Positions 34,809 to 45,323 of a DNA stretch of 64,000 bases are shown here, piece after piece. Below the pieces are notes generated by a model that made no database searches, was not told where the DNA came from, and was given only the letters and a program-made list of their open reading frames with translations. Made by a program: the position numbers and the translations under genes. The stretch is from Pseudoneurospora amorphoporcata (lineage: Eukaryota > Ascomycota > Sordariomycetes > Sordariales > Sordariaceae). The stretch spans positions 310,001 to 374,000 of the forward strand of contig MU859065.1 of NCBI GenBank assembly GCA_033297205.1, in the 5' to 3' direction. Each line of letters starts with the position of its first letter. Position 1 is the stretch's first letter.

Positions 34809-35873
34809 ATGGCCCTAAAATCACTACTGAACCTCCGAAAGAGGAACAGCTCGGACGACGACACCACCAAGGAACGATACACAACCCAGTCACCAACGCG
34901 ACCAGCAAGCTCCGAACAGACACTTCACGGAGAGGAAAGGGTTCCCAATGATGAGCAGATCAAGCGAGCAACGAGGGTACGGCGATTCTTCGCCTACAGC
35001 GCATCCTTTGGGTACCTGGTGTCTTGGGTGTTCCTGATACTGGTATGTTGACTAGAGATATCTGCCCATCCATGTTCCATATAGCTGACCAGTAGTACAG
35101 ATTCTCGTTGGCAACACGTCCGACAAGCCCGTGCTTCGAAATACTTACTTCTACAAGCTCAACCTGGCCGACATCATCCCGGCATCGGTCCCCAATGCGC
35201 AGTTGATCAACAGTATCGCTCAAAGTATAGGACTCCATGACTTTTACCAAGTTGGTCTGTGGAACTTTTGCGAGGGATATCAATCCCAGTTAGTCAACCT
35301 TTGCCCTTCCTTTTCCAAGGACTTCTCATGCTAACACATCACAGGGGAATAACCTTCTGCTCCAAGCCCGAAACACTCTACTGGTTCAACCCGGTGGAAG
35401 TCATTATGAACGAGCTTCTCGCCGGTGCCACCATCGCCATCCCCGCCGCCATCATCACCATCCTCTCGGTCCTGCGCATCACCTCGCAGATTATGTTCGG
35501 CTTCTTCTTGACCGCCTGCGTACTCAACTTTGTCCTCATTTTCGTCTCTCCCATCCTCCCAGTCAAGTCACGATGGTGGTCCCTGCCGCTCTCCATCTTC
35601 TCGTTCGCCTCCATGATCCTGACTCTGGCCGCCTCGATCATTGGCACTGTCATCAGCTTCGCCTTCAAGTACGCGGCCGAAGCGCAGTCGGACCTCAACA
35701 TCCACGCCCAGGTCGGCCTATCCATGTTCGTCTTCATGTGGATCGCCACGGGCTTCACCATTTGGAGCTTCGCGGTGCACAGCGGCATGGGATGCTGCTG
35801 CGCGAGTAAGCGGGACCTGAAGAGCGGGAGGAGGTTGATCAGGCCCGATGGGAGGATCATCCACGCCGGTTAG
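34809..35873 (+). CDS. SUR7/PalI-type four-span membrane protein
   Basis: Fungal plasma-membrane protein of the SUR7/claudin-like superfamily, members of which organise eisosomes and the cortex or act in ambient-pH and pheromone responses. Three exons, 34809-35042, 35101-35288 and 35345-35873, give 316 aa; introns are 58 and 56 nt. The first 60 residues are polar and cytoplasmic (Lys/Arg, Ser, Asp-rich). Membrane spans lie at about 64-85 and at three positions in exon 3 (roughly 170-190, 197-220 and 238-290). The first extracellular loop carries LWNFCEGY followed by GITFC, equivalent to the claudin-type W-x(n)-C-x(n)-C signature. The C-terminus has a CCC cluster and a basic tail. The start at 34809 is the first true ATG of the frame. 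Confidence 0.82.
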
Positions 35874-36668
35874 AGCTCGGAGTGGAGTACGCCCGCAGGG
35901 TCGATTAAGAAGGGGAAGGGAATGGATGGGTTGAGGTTTTAATTTTGACTTACTATTCGCATGGCGCTGAAGGGAGCTTTGCTTTTTACGGGGCGTCGTT
36001 TCTTAACACCGATTTTCGGTTGGGATACACAAACAGGCCGTCAAGTTTCTCTGACTGACAGCCATGACGGCATTTGCATGCATCAGGAGTTTTCTGGATA
36101 TTCGTTTCTAAACTTGCCCTTCAAACGAAGAGGCGACATGACATACAGCTACAAGATAGACTGACTGAAGGGATGGGAAGACTATAGTCAATGGTACCTA
36201 CGCACATACATACAACACGAACCTGTATGACGCCGCGAGAACCCGTTAGCATTGAAGCATTTTATTCAGTAGAAATAACAAACATCAATATTACCGCACT
36301 ACAGTAGACCACCATTCTTCCTCTGCATGACCATAAAGTAAACAATCTCGTTCCATCTCCCACTCGCTGCTCGCTCTTCCATCTCGCTTCTCGCGTACTT
36401 CTACGCCTCCTCGACAGCAGAAATGAAATGAACACTAAATTTAAGCGACCGGATGAGCCCGGTTACCGAGAGACAAGCGGAAATAAAATTTTCGTGGTAA
36501 TCCGTATGACGATGACCCAAGAATGGGCCGACCGTGCCGTTGTCGGATGTTGGGTGCTCCGAATGCCAAAGACAGTACAGTACGATCCAGTCACTGTCGA
36601 TCCTGACTGACGCCTGGACAATCGCGAGGTCATGTATTTCAGTTTATTTGCAATATGCGGAGATGCAA

Positions 36669-37099
36669 TTAAACAAGAGAATGTCTTTTCGGACAGTAGC
36701 AAATGTCTTTTCGTACTGTTGCTAAATTCTATAACTAGGTATAACTTAGCCAAATGTAAAGGCACGAGAACGATTATAGTATTAGAATTTCTATTATTTT
36801 TTTGTGCTTTTTACACACCTAGCACGGGGACCTTGACGTAGAGTATAGTAAAGAAGTAGGAACAAGATAGAAATTTAGCTAAAAGATTATTTCTTTTTAT
36901 TTCTTCGTCCAACGCAAAGCTTAACAGGTAGTAGCTATTACGCCGTATATACTATCTTATAGAGTAAAAAATATAAAAAATTCTAATACTATTTTTATTT
37001 TTATACGATTATAAATAGCTAAGTTATACCTAGTTATAGAATTTAGCGACAGTATGAAAAGACATTTGCTACAGTCCGAAAAGACCTTCTCTTAAACAA
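36669..37099. mobile_element. Inverted-repeat MITE with 8-bp target duplication (hAT-like)
   Basis: The element spans 36677-37091 (415 bp) and is bounded by identical TTAAACAA octamers at 36669-36676 and 37092-37099. Its arms, 36677-36750 and 37018-37091, are inverted copies identical at 70 of 74 positions, and similarity resumes inward at AGTATTAGAATTT. The outer end reads GAGAA(T/G)GTCTTTTCGGAC. An 8-bp duplication is the hallmark of hAT transposons, though other superfamilies (P, Merlin) also make it. There is no coding capacity and the interior is very AT- and TpA-rich. Two of the four arm differences are C-to-T or G-to-A, compatible with RIP-type decay. It sits between two convergent genes. 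Confidence 0.75.
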
Positions 37100-37358
37100 T
37101 GCCCGAGTGCACAGTCAGAAGCGACTAATCTTTGATTATTTACCATTCTAAGCTTGCGAAGTACCAGGGGCATAATTGAATGACTGAGCGAGCTGAACTT
37201 CATCCTGAGCATAGGATGTCATGTATTGACTTTGTTCGTTTTCCAATCCTTCAGTCTCTTTATTATTCGCATTCTCTTCAATGTCTCTTCACCCTCCTTT
37301 TGGAATCTCGTTAGCCTCTCTTTGCCTCTCTCTTTTAACCTTCCTTTACTTCTTCTCT

Positions 37359-37445
37359 CTTCACTTTCTCTCTTCACTTTCTCTCCTCACTTTCTCTCCT
37401 CACTTTCTCTCCTTACTTTCTCTCCTCACTTTCTCTCTTCACTTT
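37359..37445. repeat. 13-nt pyrimidine tandem repeat
   Basis: About 6.7 copies of CTTCACTTTCTCT, with one or two substitutions per unit (CCTCAC, CCTTAC variants), lie within a longer CT-only-like stretch from 37310 to 37490. This is a minisatellite. Confidence 0.85.
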
Positions 37446-37493
37446 TCTTTTTACTTTCTCTTTACATCTCCTTTCACTTCTCCTTTCACACCC

Positions 37494-37503
37494 TACCTAG
37501 GTA
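37494..37503. repeat. TACCTAGGTA palindrome
   Basis: Perfect 10-bp palindrome, one of three in intergenic DNA of this window (others at 14952-14961 and 61810-61819). Confidence 0.8.
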
Positions 37504-38914
37504 CCTTTGATAGATTCGGATACTCATTTCTCTATGTGACTCTGCCTCGTAGAGGACGAAATTAGCTGAGAACACTGATCGGTCTAATACTGATGAAAGA
37601 CCGCACTACGTATATCAATATTCTAACACTAAGTACTTTGGCGCCGCCTGATCTGGTCGTAAAGCAGGTCATAGTTGCAAGTGTGACCAAGATACTTTGA
37701 TGATTTCAAAAAAAAAAAAAAAAAGAGAAAAAGCTGTACGGTCATTGACAGTTACCCTTTAGAGGAACATGGCACAGTCAGTCAGTCAGGTTGGCAATTG
37801 CTTTCTGCCGTCCCGATTGCGTTCATTGCACGTCGGGTCTGCTTGGCTTCGTGGTTGAAGAACTTCATCAACACATCGTAACATAATCAAGTCAATGCAG
37901 CACGAGAAACAAAGCAAGTAATGATCATCAGTAATCAAGGCATAGATTGCAAGCGGTGTATCTGTCCTAATCTGGCCTCTGCAGCAATTTATGCTGTTTC
38001 AAGAATCACCTGCCAGTCTCCCTACTCCACATTTCCAATTCCGATTCCTCCTTTTTTGTGGGTTTTCATGATCTTCATAAATCATACAAATAGTGAGTAA
38101 CCAGTCTTGAATCTCCCAAAGTCGGATTCAAGTGCCACACAAGATTGACAAAAAAGATATGTAGGCTTTGCTGCTCCAAAGAAACCAGGAGAAGTGCCAA
38201 ACAATTGACAGAGGGTGAAATATTATAATCTCGAGAGCTGGACCTGAACCACCAACCAGTGGGGCCAAGTACTCCGAGGCTTGACAAAAAAAAAAGTGCG
38301 TTTGGATAACACGCAAAATACATCTCAAGAAAAGGTTTTCTTTTTCGACTTTCACAGGAACACATACTTGCAAGCAAGTAGTGGAGTGATGGGCCGCAGC
38401 ATTAACCACAATAGTGTGGGAAGCAGATGGGCAGAAGAAAAAGTGTCGAGTAAAGCGACAAGTAAACGATGTAATAATGAACGAGGTCTGTACCTCGACG
38501 CGAACCCGAGGGACCAGCCAGTTGGGCTTGCGCGCAAGGGGACAAAAACCTTAGTTCAACACACTTCAGTCACTCGAGAAAGTCGCCTGACACTTATTCT
38601 CGCTGCAGTCGCCGCAGTCGCTATTCAACAACTGAAAGTGAGCGTGATCGGACCGTATTAATCTCTCATCGAATTCCGAGCGGGCGATGGCGAACTAGGC
38701 GCAAACATCTGGAAGCCGGAATCGAGACTGGGACGTCGATGTGTCTTCTTGGTTGACCGGATTGGGAGTCTGGGACGGTGGGTGGCAAATTAATGGCACT
38801 AATAAGGCCAGGCTGCACACAACACACAAAATGTTCCCAACTTGTGTTCCCTTCCAAAAGTCGGAGGATGGAGTCTTCTTCAAAATTCCTCACCCGAGGC
38901 AGGGGCGAAGCCAC

Positions 38915-39739
38915 TTAAGCGCGGACGACGATGCCGTTGCGGCGAGAGCTGCGCTCAACGTAGTTGTCCTCATCCTCAGAGGAGCAGGAGTCCTCGTAGC
39001 CGCAGCGGGAGCCACCGCAGTCGAGACGGACGCGCTCGCCCTTGCGGGTGATGCCGTAGCGCTCGCAGATGCAGCTGGAGCAGTCCGAAGCGGGAGTGGA
39101 GTAGCCGGAGAGGATAGAGCTGGGACTGGAGCTGTCGGAGCGGTAGCTGACGGAAGAGCCGGTGGAGGAGACGGGGGAGGAGCGCATGTCGAAGTCGGTG
39201 ATGACGTCCTCGTCGTACTCGTCGTAGATGCCAGTGGTGGCAAAGCGGCTGGAGAGCTCGTCGATGTTGTAGTCGGCATCGAGGATATGGCGGGTGGCGT
39301 GGGGAGACATGGGCTTGGGAGCCTTGATCTGGGAGACGGAGAGAGGGCGACCCTTGGGGATGTCGACGGAGAGGGACTCGCGCTTGGAGGACTTGGTGGA
39401 GTCGCGGGAATGGCGGGAGGAGCTCTTGGAGGAGGAAGAAGACTTGGGAACGTCGAGGATGTTCAGGGAGCGGCCGGTGGTGGGCTCAACGGTGAACTCC
39501 TCGGAGGGGTTGTGGGAGACGTGGTAGCCATCGATGATGTAGTAGTACCAGTAGCGCTGGCCGGGCTGGACAAGAGCGGGCTGGAAGCGGAAGGTGCCCT
39601 TCCACGAGCCGGACTTGGAGGAGGTCTTGTCCTTGGAAAGGGGGAGCTGGCCGGCGTAGTTGTCCCAGGAACCAAGAAGGTGGACGGTCTTGACGCCAGA
39701 AGAAACACGGAGAGAGAACGAAAGCTGAATGGCGGACAT
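38915..39739 (-). CDS. AMPK-beta/CBM48-like carbohydrate-binding domain protein
   Basis: A single exon of 274 aa. Residues about 3-95 resemble the glycogen-binding early-set domain of AMPK beta subunits: a VHLLGSWDNY motif, then SWKGTFRF, a Trp-Tyr-rich RYWYYYIIDG strand and a HNPSEEFTVEP end. In this fold the aromatic residues stack on alpha-glucan. The rest is low complexity: a Ser/Lys-rich stretch (about 100-130), a short SPHATRHILDADYNIDELSSRF segment (about 150-172), further Ser-rich sequence, a cysteine pair (CSSCIC), an acidic EDEDNY patch and a basic C-terminus. The C-terminal ASC region that AMPK beta uses to bind alpha and gamma is absent, so it is not the SNF1 beta subunit itself. 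Role is unknown; glycogen or starch targeting is an inference. Confidence 0.75.
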   Translation of the reverse strand: MSAIQLSFSLRVSSGVKTVHLLGSWDNYAGQLPLSKDKTSSKSGSWKGTFRFQPALVQPGQRYWYYYIIDGYHVSHNPSEEFTVEPTTGRSLNILDVPKSSSSSKSSSRHSRDSTKSSKRESLSVDIPKGRPLSVSQIKAPKPMSPHATRHILDADYNIDELSSRFATTGIYDEYDEDVITDFDMRSSPVSSTGSSVSYRSDSSSPSSILSGYSTPASDCSSCICERYGITRKGERVRLDCGGSRCGYEDSCSSEDEDNYVERSSRRNGIVVRA

Positions 39740-42372
39740 GTTGACTGATTAAGGGGTAATGCTGAATATAAAACTAAAAACAAATCTTGAGAAGAATGTA
39801 AATTGGCGCGTAAGACGGCGATTCGAGCAAGCAAAAACCAGTTAGTGCTTTAGGGGGTATGTGAGTTGTGAATTTGGGGGATAGCGAGACCAGCAAGCTA
39901 CCGTGATTTAATTTTTTGGTGAATTAGTGAAAGTGAATTAATCGATAGAGCACAGCTCTACGATGGGAAAGGGGAAAGAAAGGGGGGGAGGGGGAAAAAC
40001 ACAACTGGCTTTTGGAAGTTTGAGAACTTGCTGAAGAAAAAAGAAAGAAGAAAGAGAAATGGAAAGAGAGGGAGGAAAGTGAGCCTTATATCATTCAACA
40101 TGTCATCGAGAGGGGAAAAGACGGGTGGTCACCTAAGAATAGACCCCGGTCCACAACGTTCGGCATGCATTCGACAAAAGAGACCATGGCCGCCTTGTTG
40201 GTGGTCGGTGATAGAGTGACGGCAGAGAGGGGTTGCTCTCTGATGGAAGCCAGTCGGCTCTGCCGGTGCAATAGCACAAGTGATGGCGCAAGTACCACGC
40301 ATCTGGCCGTCTCCCACGCGCCGCCAATAACAAGGCCGGGCCCAGGGACAGGCATCAATCGATATCACGAAGCCGTGAGGTAAGGGCGGGCGAGAGTGTG
40401 TCCATGGCGATCTGGATGGTGCCTGTCACATTCAAAGTCGTTGGTTGAGCTGGGTCCACCAATGCTACTGACCAATGCGACTGCATGATGGGCGGTTAAG
40501 CAGGTGAGCACCCAGAAACGAAGGCAGAACCGGAGAACTATTGCCGTTGACGGTCCTTGACGGTCCTGCAAGGCGTGTTGACGATTGCAACTCCAAAGAA
40601 GAAGTTGAAGAGAAGAAAATGCAGTTCTCGATGCAGCCAACCAGGCACCCGATGGTCAAGGCCCCGCACATTCACATCAGGTGTGGGTCGGATCACTTGG
40701 ACTTGTCCAATATGGGTTTAGCGCATGAAATGGGCGTCTAAATCCCTGCCACCATTGGCCAATGGTCGCTTGTTGTGCGTCGTTTTCGCGCGATCCCCAT
40801 CGGCTCCCATCACACCCAGACGGCAGCCGCTATCACCAATCAACCTCACTTCTTGCCTCGTTCATGCTTATCCGTTCAGCCATCATTTCCTTGGAAAGAG
40901 CAGCCATCTCATTGAATCTCACATGTCGATAAGTATCGTCAATGCAATCTGTCAGGCACAGGAACTTTCATCTCGAACCATCAACAGAGAGAGGGATTCG
41001 AGAAACTATCAAGTCGAGATACAAGAAGGAGAGAGGGTCAAAGTACACATATATATCCCTCCGAACCTTGGACTGATGATCTCGTCATCACTTCAGTTGG
41101 AAGCGCGCATATGCGGCCGTCAATGAACTAATGTAGGTCCCTCCATGTGTTCCTTCCTGTTAGCCCGTGTACCTTACTTCCTTGCCGCGTATTGCGTCCT
41201 GCAGTCTTTCATGCAATGCACGCACGGTCGCAACACACTGCACTGCTGCACCAAGCCACCTAGCATCGTCGATAGGACGACAGTTCTCTCACCTTGCTCG
41301 GTCCGGCTGGCCGCCTCAACGGGCCATCGTGTATCCATGTTCGCCATGGTCTGTCCGACACACTCTTTTTGACCGAGAAGAGGGGGAGACCGGACATGGG
41401 AGAAAAAATCTTTACACTCCGCAACACCAAAACACCAAATGGAGGACAAGCTCATTTGTGTGTTCGTATGTGCCTCGGACTCGGGATGTAGGAAACGGGC
41501 TTGCCCGTCTATACTCTGCAGTCAACACAACGCCCCCATCACGTGTATTGGCGGGATTTACCTTGGACCAAGGTTGAACAAGCCCGGCTTGTCACGATCC
41601 TTGTTAGCCTGCTAGCTATATACCACGATCCTGCCAACCCAGGATGTTCCGAACGACAAGATGCAACCAACCGTGGTCGAGGAAAAGGTGCGGTGCAAGC
41701 AACGCTTTTGCGCCGTTGCAACGTCTCGCAGGGAAGGATGACCGAAGACCCAGGCAATGAAGATACCTATTTCCCCGCTACTTTACCACAAACTTTCAGC
41801 TTCGACGGCTATCGATATTGTCCTCACTCGGTCTTATCACTTCGTGATATAGCCACTTCCTGATCCCAGCCTCCTCATGCAGCAGAGCATCTCGTTACCC
41901 CTCACTCAGCTTTCATGACCGGCAAGGATACTCGCTTGAGGTCTCAGTTCATGATGTTGCTTGAGGTGTTTTTCTTCCCAAGACATGGTTTGATACCTCG
42001 TGGTTGCCTTATCTTATCCAGGTCTCACCGTCTCTCCAACGAAGAAGGATGACGGAGTCGTTCAAGACAAGTGTACCACATGCCTTTGTCTCCTTTCATC
42101 ATCTTTGTCACTCAATGCGAAGCCATGACGAACCTCTAATGTACATTGCAGATGGAAGGTCTTTTTCTCACAGTTAAACCAAATCATGTTAATTGCAAAC
42201 TGTCGAACACGCCCATTGACTTCTCCCTCAGACCGAACATCAATATCCAAAACCCCTTCAAGGCCAGAACCCATTAACTCGCACCGAAAATTTCCACCCA
42301 AAGCTTCATCCACGATCAAGCGATCAAACACACCGGCATCTCTTCCTCCTTCCAAACTTTTTGCCCACTCCA
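39740..42372. other. Intergenic, 39.7-42.4 kb
   Basis: Leader and promoter of the CBM48-like gene (left) and 3' flank of the hypothetical locus (right). It contains a purine-rich stretch at 39970-40085 and a duplicated TGACGGTCCT near 40549. Open frames up to 136 codons are without domains and overlap one another. No gene is called. Confidence 0.5.
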
Positions 42373-42909
42373 TTACTTCTGACCACTCGCACTCCCATTC
42401 CACTGTCCAGCACTCTTCTTTCCGGGGAAGAACTTGCTGAAGTTCTCCGGCATCACCTGAATGGTAATATTGGGATTATACACATTCAAGTTCTTGACCA
42501 TCCCGTTGCCGTTCTTGCCCTTGGCACCCGGGCCATTCACAAGCAAATGTCCCAGAACCTGGCCATCAGTCTGATTCTGGGTCTGGTTGTCGGTTCCCAT
42601 CTGTCCATTCTGCCCGTTACTGTTGCTGAAGATGGAGAGCTGAGTGTCGGTGGTGGTGTTTCGGCTCTGTCCGTTGACATTACCGCTAGGAGGAGGACCG
42701 GAAGGGAAGATACTAGAAAACCCAGTGGAGATTTTCTGGCACGAACACCGTTGAGCACTTCGAGGTGCCTTTCTTCTTGAACCCAGGGGTGCGGGAGGAG
42801 GAGGAGGAGGACGAGGAGAAGCGCCAAAGGGATGACCCTGAGATTGCTGGAAAAAAGAAGAAGAAGAGGAAGAAGAAGAAGGTCCGAAGAGAGAAGACAT
42901 GGAAGACAT
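42373..42909 (-). CDS. Hypothetical protein, downstream half of a TAG-split frame (178 aa)
   Basis: The frame starts MSSMSSLFG and runs for 178 codons. A polyserine stretch (about 9-18), a PPPPPPAP run (about 34-40), a basic patch and an Asn/Gln/Gly-rich middle lead to a C-terminal part, NVYNPNITIQVMPENFSKFF, which looks more ordered. I recognise no family. It lies in the same reading frame as the 95-codon frame upstream, separated by one TAG and seven further codons. Starting here at 42909 is possible, but a gap of only about 20 nt between two separate fungal genes would be extraordinary. More likely both halves belong to one gene joined by readthrough or by an intron. One option is a 102-nt intron ending at a strong TTTTTTCCAG acceptor near 42846-42844, with a weak GTCGCT donor. 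Confidence 0.45.
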   Translation of the reverse strand: MSSMSSLFGPSSSSSSSSFFQQSQGHPFGASPRPPPPPPAPLGSRRKAPRSAQRCSCQKISTGFSSIFPSGPPPSGNVNGQSRNTTTDTQLSIFSNSNGQNGQMGTDNQTQNQTDGQVLGHLLVNGPGAKGKNGNGMVKNLNVYNPNITIQVMPENFSKFFPGKKSAGQWNGSASGQK

Positions 42910-42930
42910 GGAAAACGGGTCAGTAGTGGC

Positions 42931-43218
42931 CTAGGAATGGGCAGCGACGGGAGTCGGGCAAGCGGAGGACTGGGAATGGGACTGATCCCAACCATCGAAT
43001 CCCTCCTCATCGTCCTCGTCCTCATCGTTCTCGTCCAATTCCTCAGTGTTGGAGTTGTAGCCATTGTCGTAAATGTATCCGAAACAAGAGTCGCAAGAGG
43101 ACGTGGGGCAGGACTCATGGGAATAATCAGAATCGCCGCTGTACAAGCTGCGAGCGCCCGGGGCTTGCCCTTTCCTGGCCATCTGAGGAGACCAATCACG
43201 TCTCGCTGTCTGCTTCAT
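42931..43218 (-). CDS. Hypothetical protein, upstream half of a TAG-split frame (95 aa)
   Basis: The frame starts MKQTARRDWSPQMARKGQ and runs to a TAG at 42931-42933. It has a basic N-terminus, a cysteine-containing segment (SCPTSSCDSC, about 36-45) and a long acidic stretch (about 58-74) with alternating Asp and Glu. The composition is protein-like. I recognise no family. After the TAG the frame stays open through the polyserine and polyproline protein downstream. It could be an independent 95-aa protein, the first exon of a larger one, or a gene broken by a nonsense mutation. Confidence 0.45.
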   Translation of the reverse strand: MKQTARRDWSPQMARKGQAPGARSLYSGDSDYSHESCPTSSCDSCFGYIYDNGYNSNTEELDENDEDEDDEEGFDGWDQSHSQSSACPTPVAAHS

Positions 43219-43779
43219 CTTTTAGATTGGCGGTGGGTTCGGTAGGTTCTTATTATGTGGTGTAGGAGTGAGCCCTTAACAAGGCTTTGTGTGAAACCTC
43301 AAACGAAAAACGGAATCACAAAGGAAGGGAACTCGCGATGAAACGCAAGAGCGTCCATATCTGGATGAGGTTGGCAACTTTCAATTCAATGTGTACGCTG
43401 AATCGACACTGGGAAGGAACAACCGGCACGTCGCAAATTTCCACTTTGTTTTGTCTTGCTAGGCAGGTGCGTACCTTCCTGGTGTCTAAAGAAGGAGCGA
43501 CGGACATGGACGGGATGTTGAAGAAGCGACGTGAACCCGAAGAGACAGGTCGAAGGATTTACTCCACATCCCGCGTCTTGCACCCTAGCTATAATCCAGG
43601 CATTGTGGTGATGGACTGGTGGGTAGATGAGAGCGCAGTTCAGGTCGGGCGATTGCCTCTTGGAATGGAGAATGACAGGACGTAGAATTGTCGGATGTGA
43701 TCACTGATCAATAAGTTGGTGAACTCCGTAACTGAGCATACCAACTGCGTCTCTCTCTAGCATACCTCGATAGACGACA
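43219..43779. other. Spacer between the hypothetical locus and IRC6-like gene
   Basis: Promoter of the hypothetical locus and 3' flank of the IRC6-like gene. I see no further feature. Confidence 0.5.
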
Positions 43780-45323
43780 CTACAACTGTCTCATAACCTC
43801 CTCAACAGCCTTCAACGCCAACTTCCTCCTTTGCTCCTCCGATACTGTGCCGCTCATGTCCCTAACCGCTTGCAGCTTGAGCATCATCTTGGCGATCTTC
43901 TCCACATCTTCCTCTCCTATTTCTTCCTCCTCGTTATCTTCCTTCTTCACCTTGTCTGTCGCCCCAGACCCAGACCCAGCAGCACTCGGTCCAGCCTTTG
44001 CTGTGCCGGTGGCAGATTGCTTCTCGCCCTTCTTCTTCCCATCCCCCTTGCCCCCCTCCTTCATGTTCTCCTTCACCTCCTCCTCGAACTGCTTCCAAAA
44101 CCCCTCTCTGGCCTGCCTCTTCATCCTCGCATCCCACGCACCCCCCCTCGACCCGTCCACGGTTTGCATAACACTCCTAAACACCTTCAAGTCCTCCTCC
44201 GTCGTCTTATCCGATTCCTCAGTTCCCTTCCAAAACGCCTTCCGCATCTCCATCTTCTGCTTCTTGGTGTACCCAAAGCCCAGATCAAACTCATCCTCCG
44301 TATCCCAGTCGTTCTCGTCGATGTAGTCGGTATCCTCGTCGTCTTCAGACCCGCCGAACGGCCCGCCCCCCTCCGTAGACCCGGCGGTGCCGTCTCCGCC
44401 AGACCAGTCATTAGACTGCAGTGCCTCCAGCACTCTTGCGATACCCATCTTTTCGCCGTACTCGTTTCTCTTTTCATCATCATTTTTGCCCTTCTCCTTC
44501 TTCCCTTTGTTGCCACCAACATCAGGCCCAGCAACCTGATGATGAACAAACTCAAACCCCCACTCGGCACACAAATCCTCCCACTCGTTGATCTCATCTT
44601 CTATTTCCATATCCACCTCCATCTCATCCACACCACCAGGGGCAACCTTCCCACCAACCTTCCCAGCAGCAGTAACGCCAACAGCCAAGCTGACCCCTTC
44701 CCACTCCCACCCGCCCAAACCCTCCCTAACCACCTTGCCCACGCTCTTGATAAACTCTTTCGTCTCTTCATTTCTTTCCCCTGTCCCTGAAGACGCACCA
44801 GTGGATTTCAAAGAGGGAACCTCAAAAATACAAACAACCCCACCCAAAACCCCAAGAACCTCCTTCGCCTCCTCGCTCAGAAAGGAAGCCGACCACTCGG
44901 CGGGGGATGAGATGAGATCGAGCCAGATCGGGATAGAAGCGGTGTAGTAGGGCGTGGAGAGGGGGAGGGCGTGGGTTGTTCCTGCTAGAGATGGGGAGCG
45001 TTCCGCCGTGTTTTGTTCTGATGCATCTTCTTCTTCGTCTTCTTTTTGTGAGGGTGGTTTTTGTTGTTGGGGAGTGGGAGCCGTGCCGGTTAAATCTGGT
45101 TTTTTTGTTAGTCAATGTATATCTTGGGGGAACATAAAAGGGTTGAGAATTGTGGAAATCGGTGGGGTGGGATAGATGGGTGTGGAATTAACAAGAGTGG
45201 AAGGAATTGAAGAAACAAAGATGTACCTCTGATGACGGCGCCGAGATGGTCAGAGGAGTCGGTGAGGGCAACGGCTAGGATTCGGCGCGGGTTGGTGATT
45301 TCTTCCACTTTGGTCGGCGTCAT
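43780..45323 (-). CDS. Alpha/gamma-adaptin-binding protein p34 (AAGAB/IRC6) family
   Basis: Homologue of mammalian AAGAB (p34) and yeast Irc6, chaperones for assembly of the AP-1 and AP-2 clathrin adaptors. Two exons on the minus strand, 45323-45227 and 45095-43780, give 470 aa; the intron is 131 nt with a GTACAT donor, CTAAC branch and CCAG acceptor. The N-terminal half is a Rab-like GTPase fold without a classical P-loop: RRILAVALTDSSDHLGAVIR, then IPIWLDLISSPAEW, LGVLGGVVCIFEV and INEWEDLCAEWGFEFV, the last being the most typical family block. The C-terminal half is acidic and Gly/Lys-rich linker, ending in a helix (DVEKIAKMMLKLQAVRDMSG) as in the family. Introns and length fit filamentous-fungal members. 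Confidence 0.85.

Larger units (their letters stand above)
35874..38914. other. Convergent intergenic region with AT-rich element
   Basis: A 3-kb spacer between converging genes. It contains the 415-bp inverted-repeat element (36677-37091), a 13-nt pyrimidine tandem array (37359-37445), a TACCTAGGTA palindrome (37494-37503) and a 17-A run (37708-37724). The remainder shows no gene. Confidence 0.6.

Noticed and set aside
42062..42403. A 113-codon frame overlapping the end of the hypothetical locus
   Set aside because: It looks somewhat protein-like, but overlaps the 178-codon frame in another phase and has no splice signals joining it; a 3' UTR is the simpler view.
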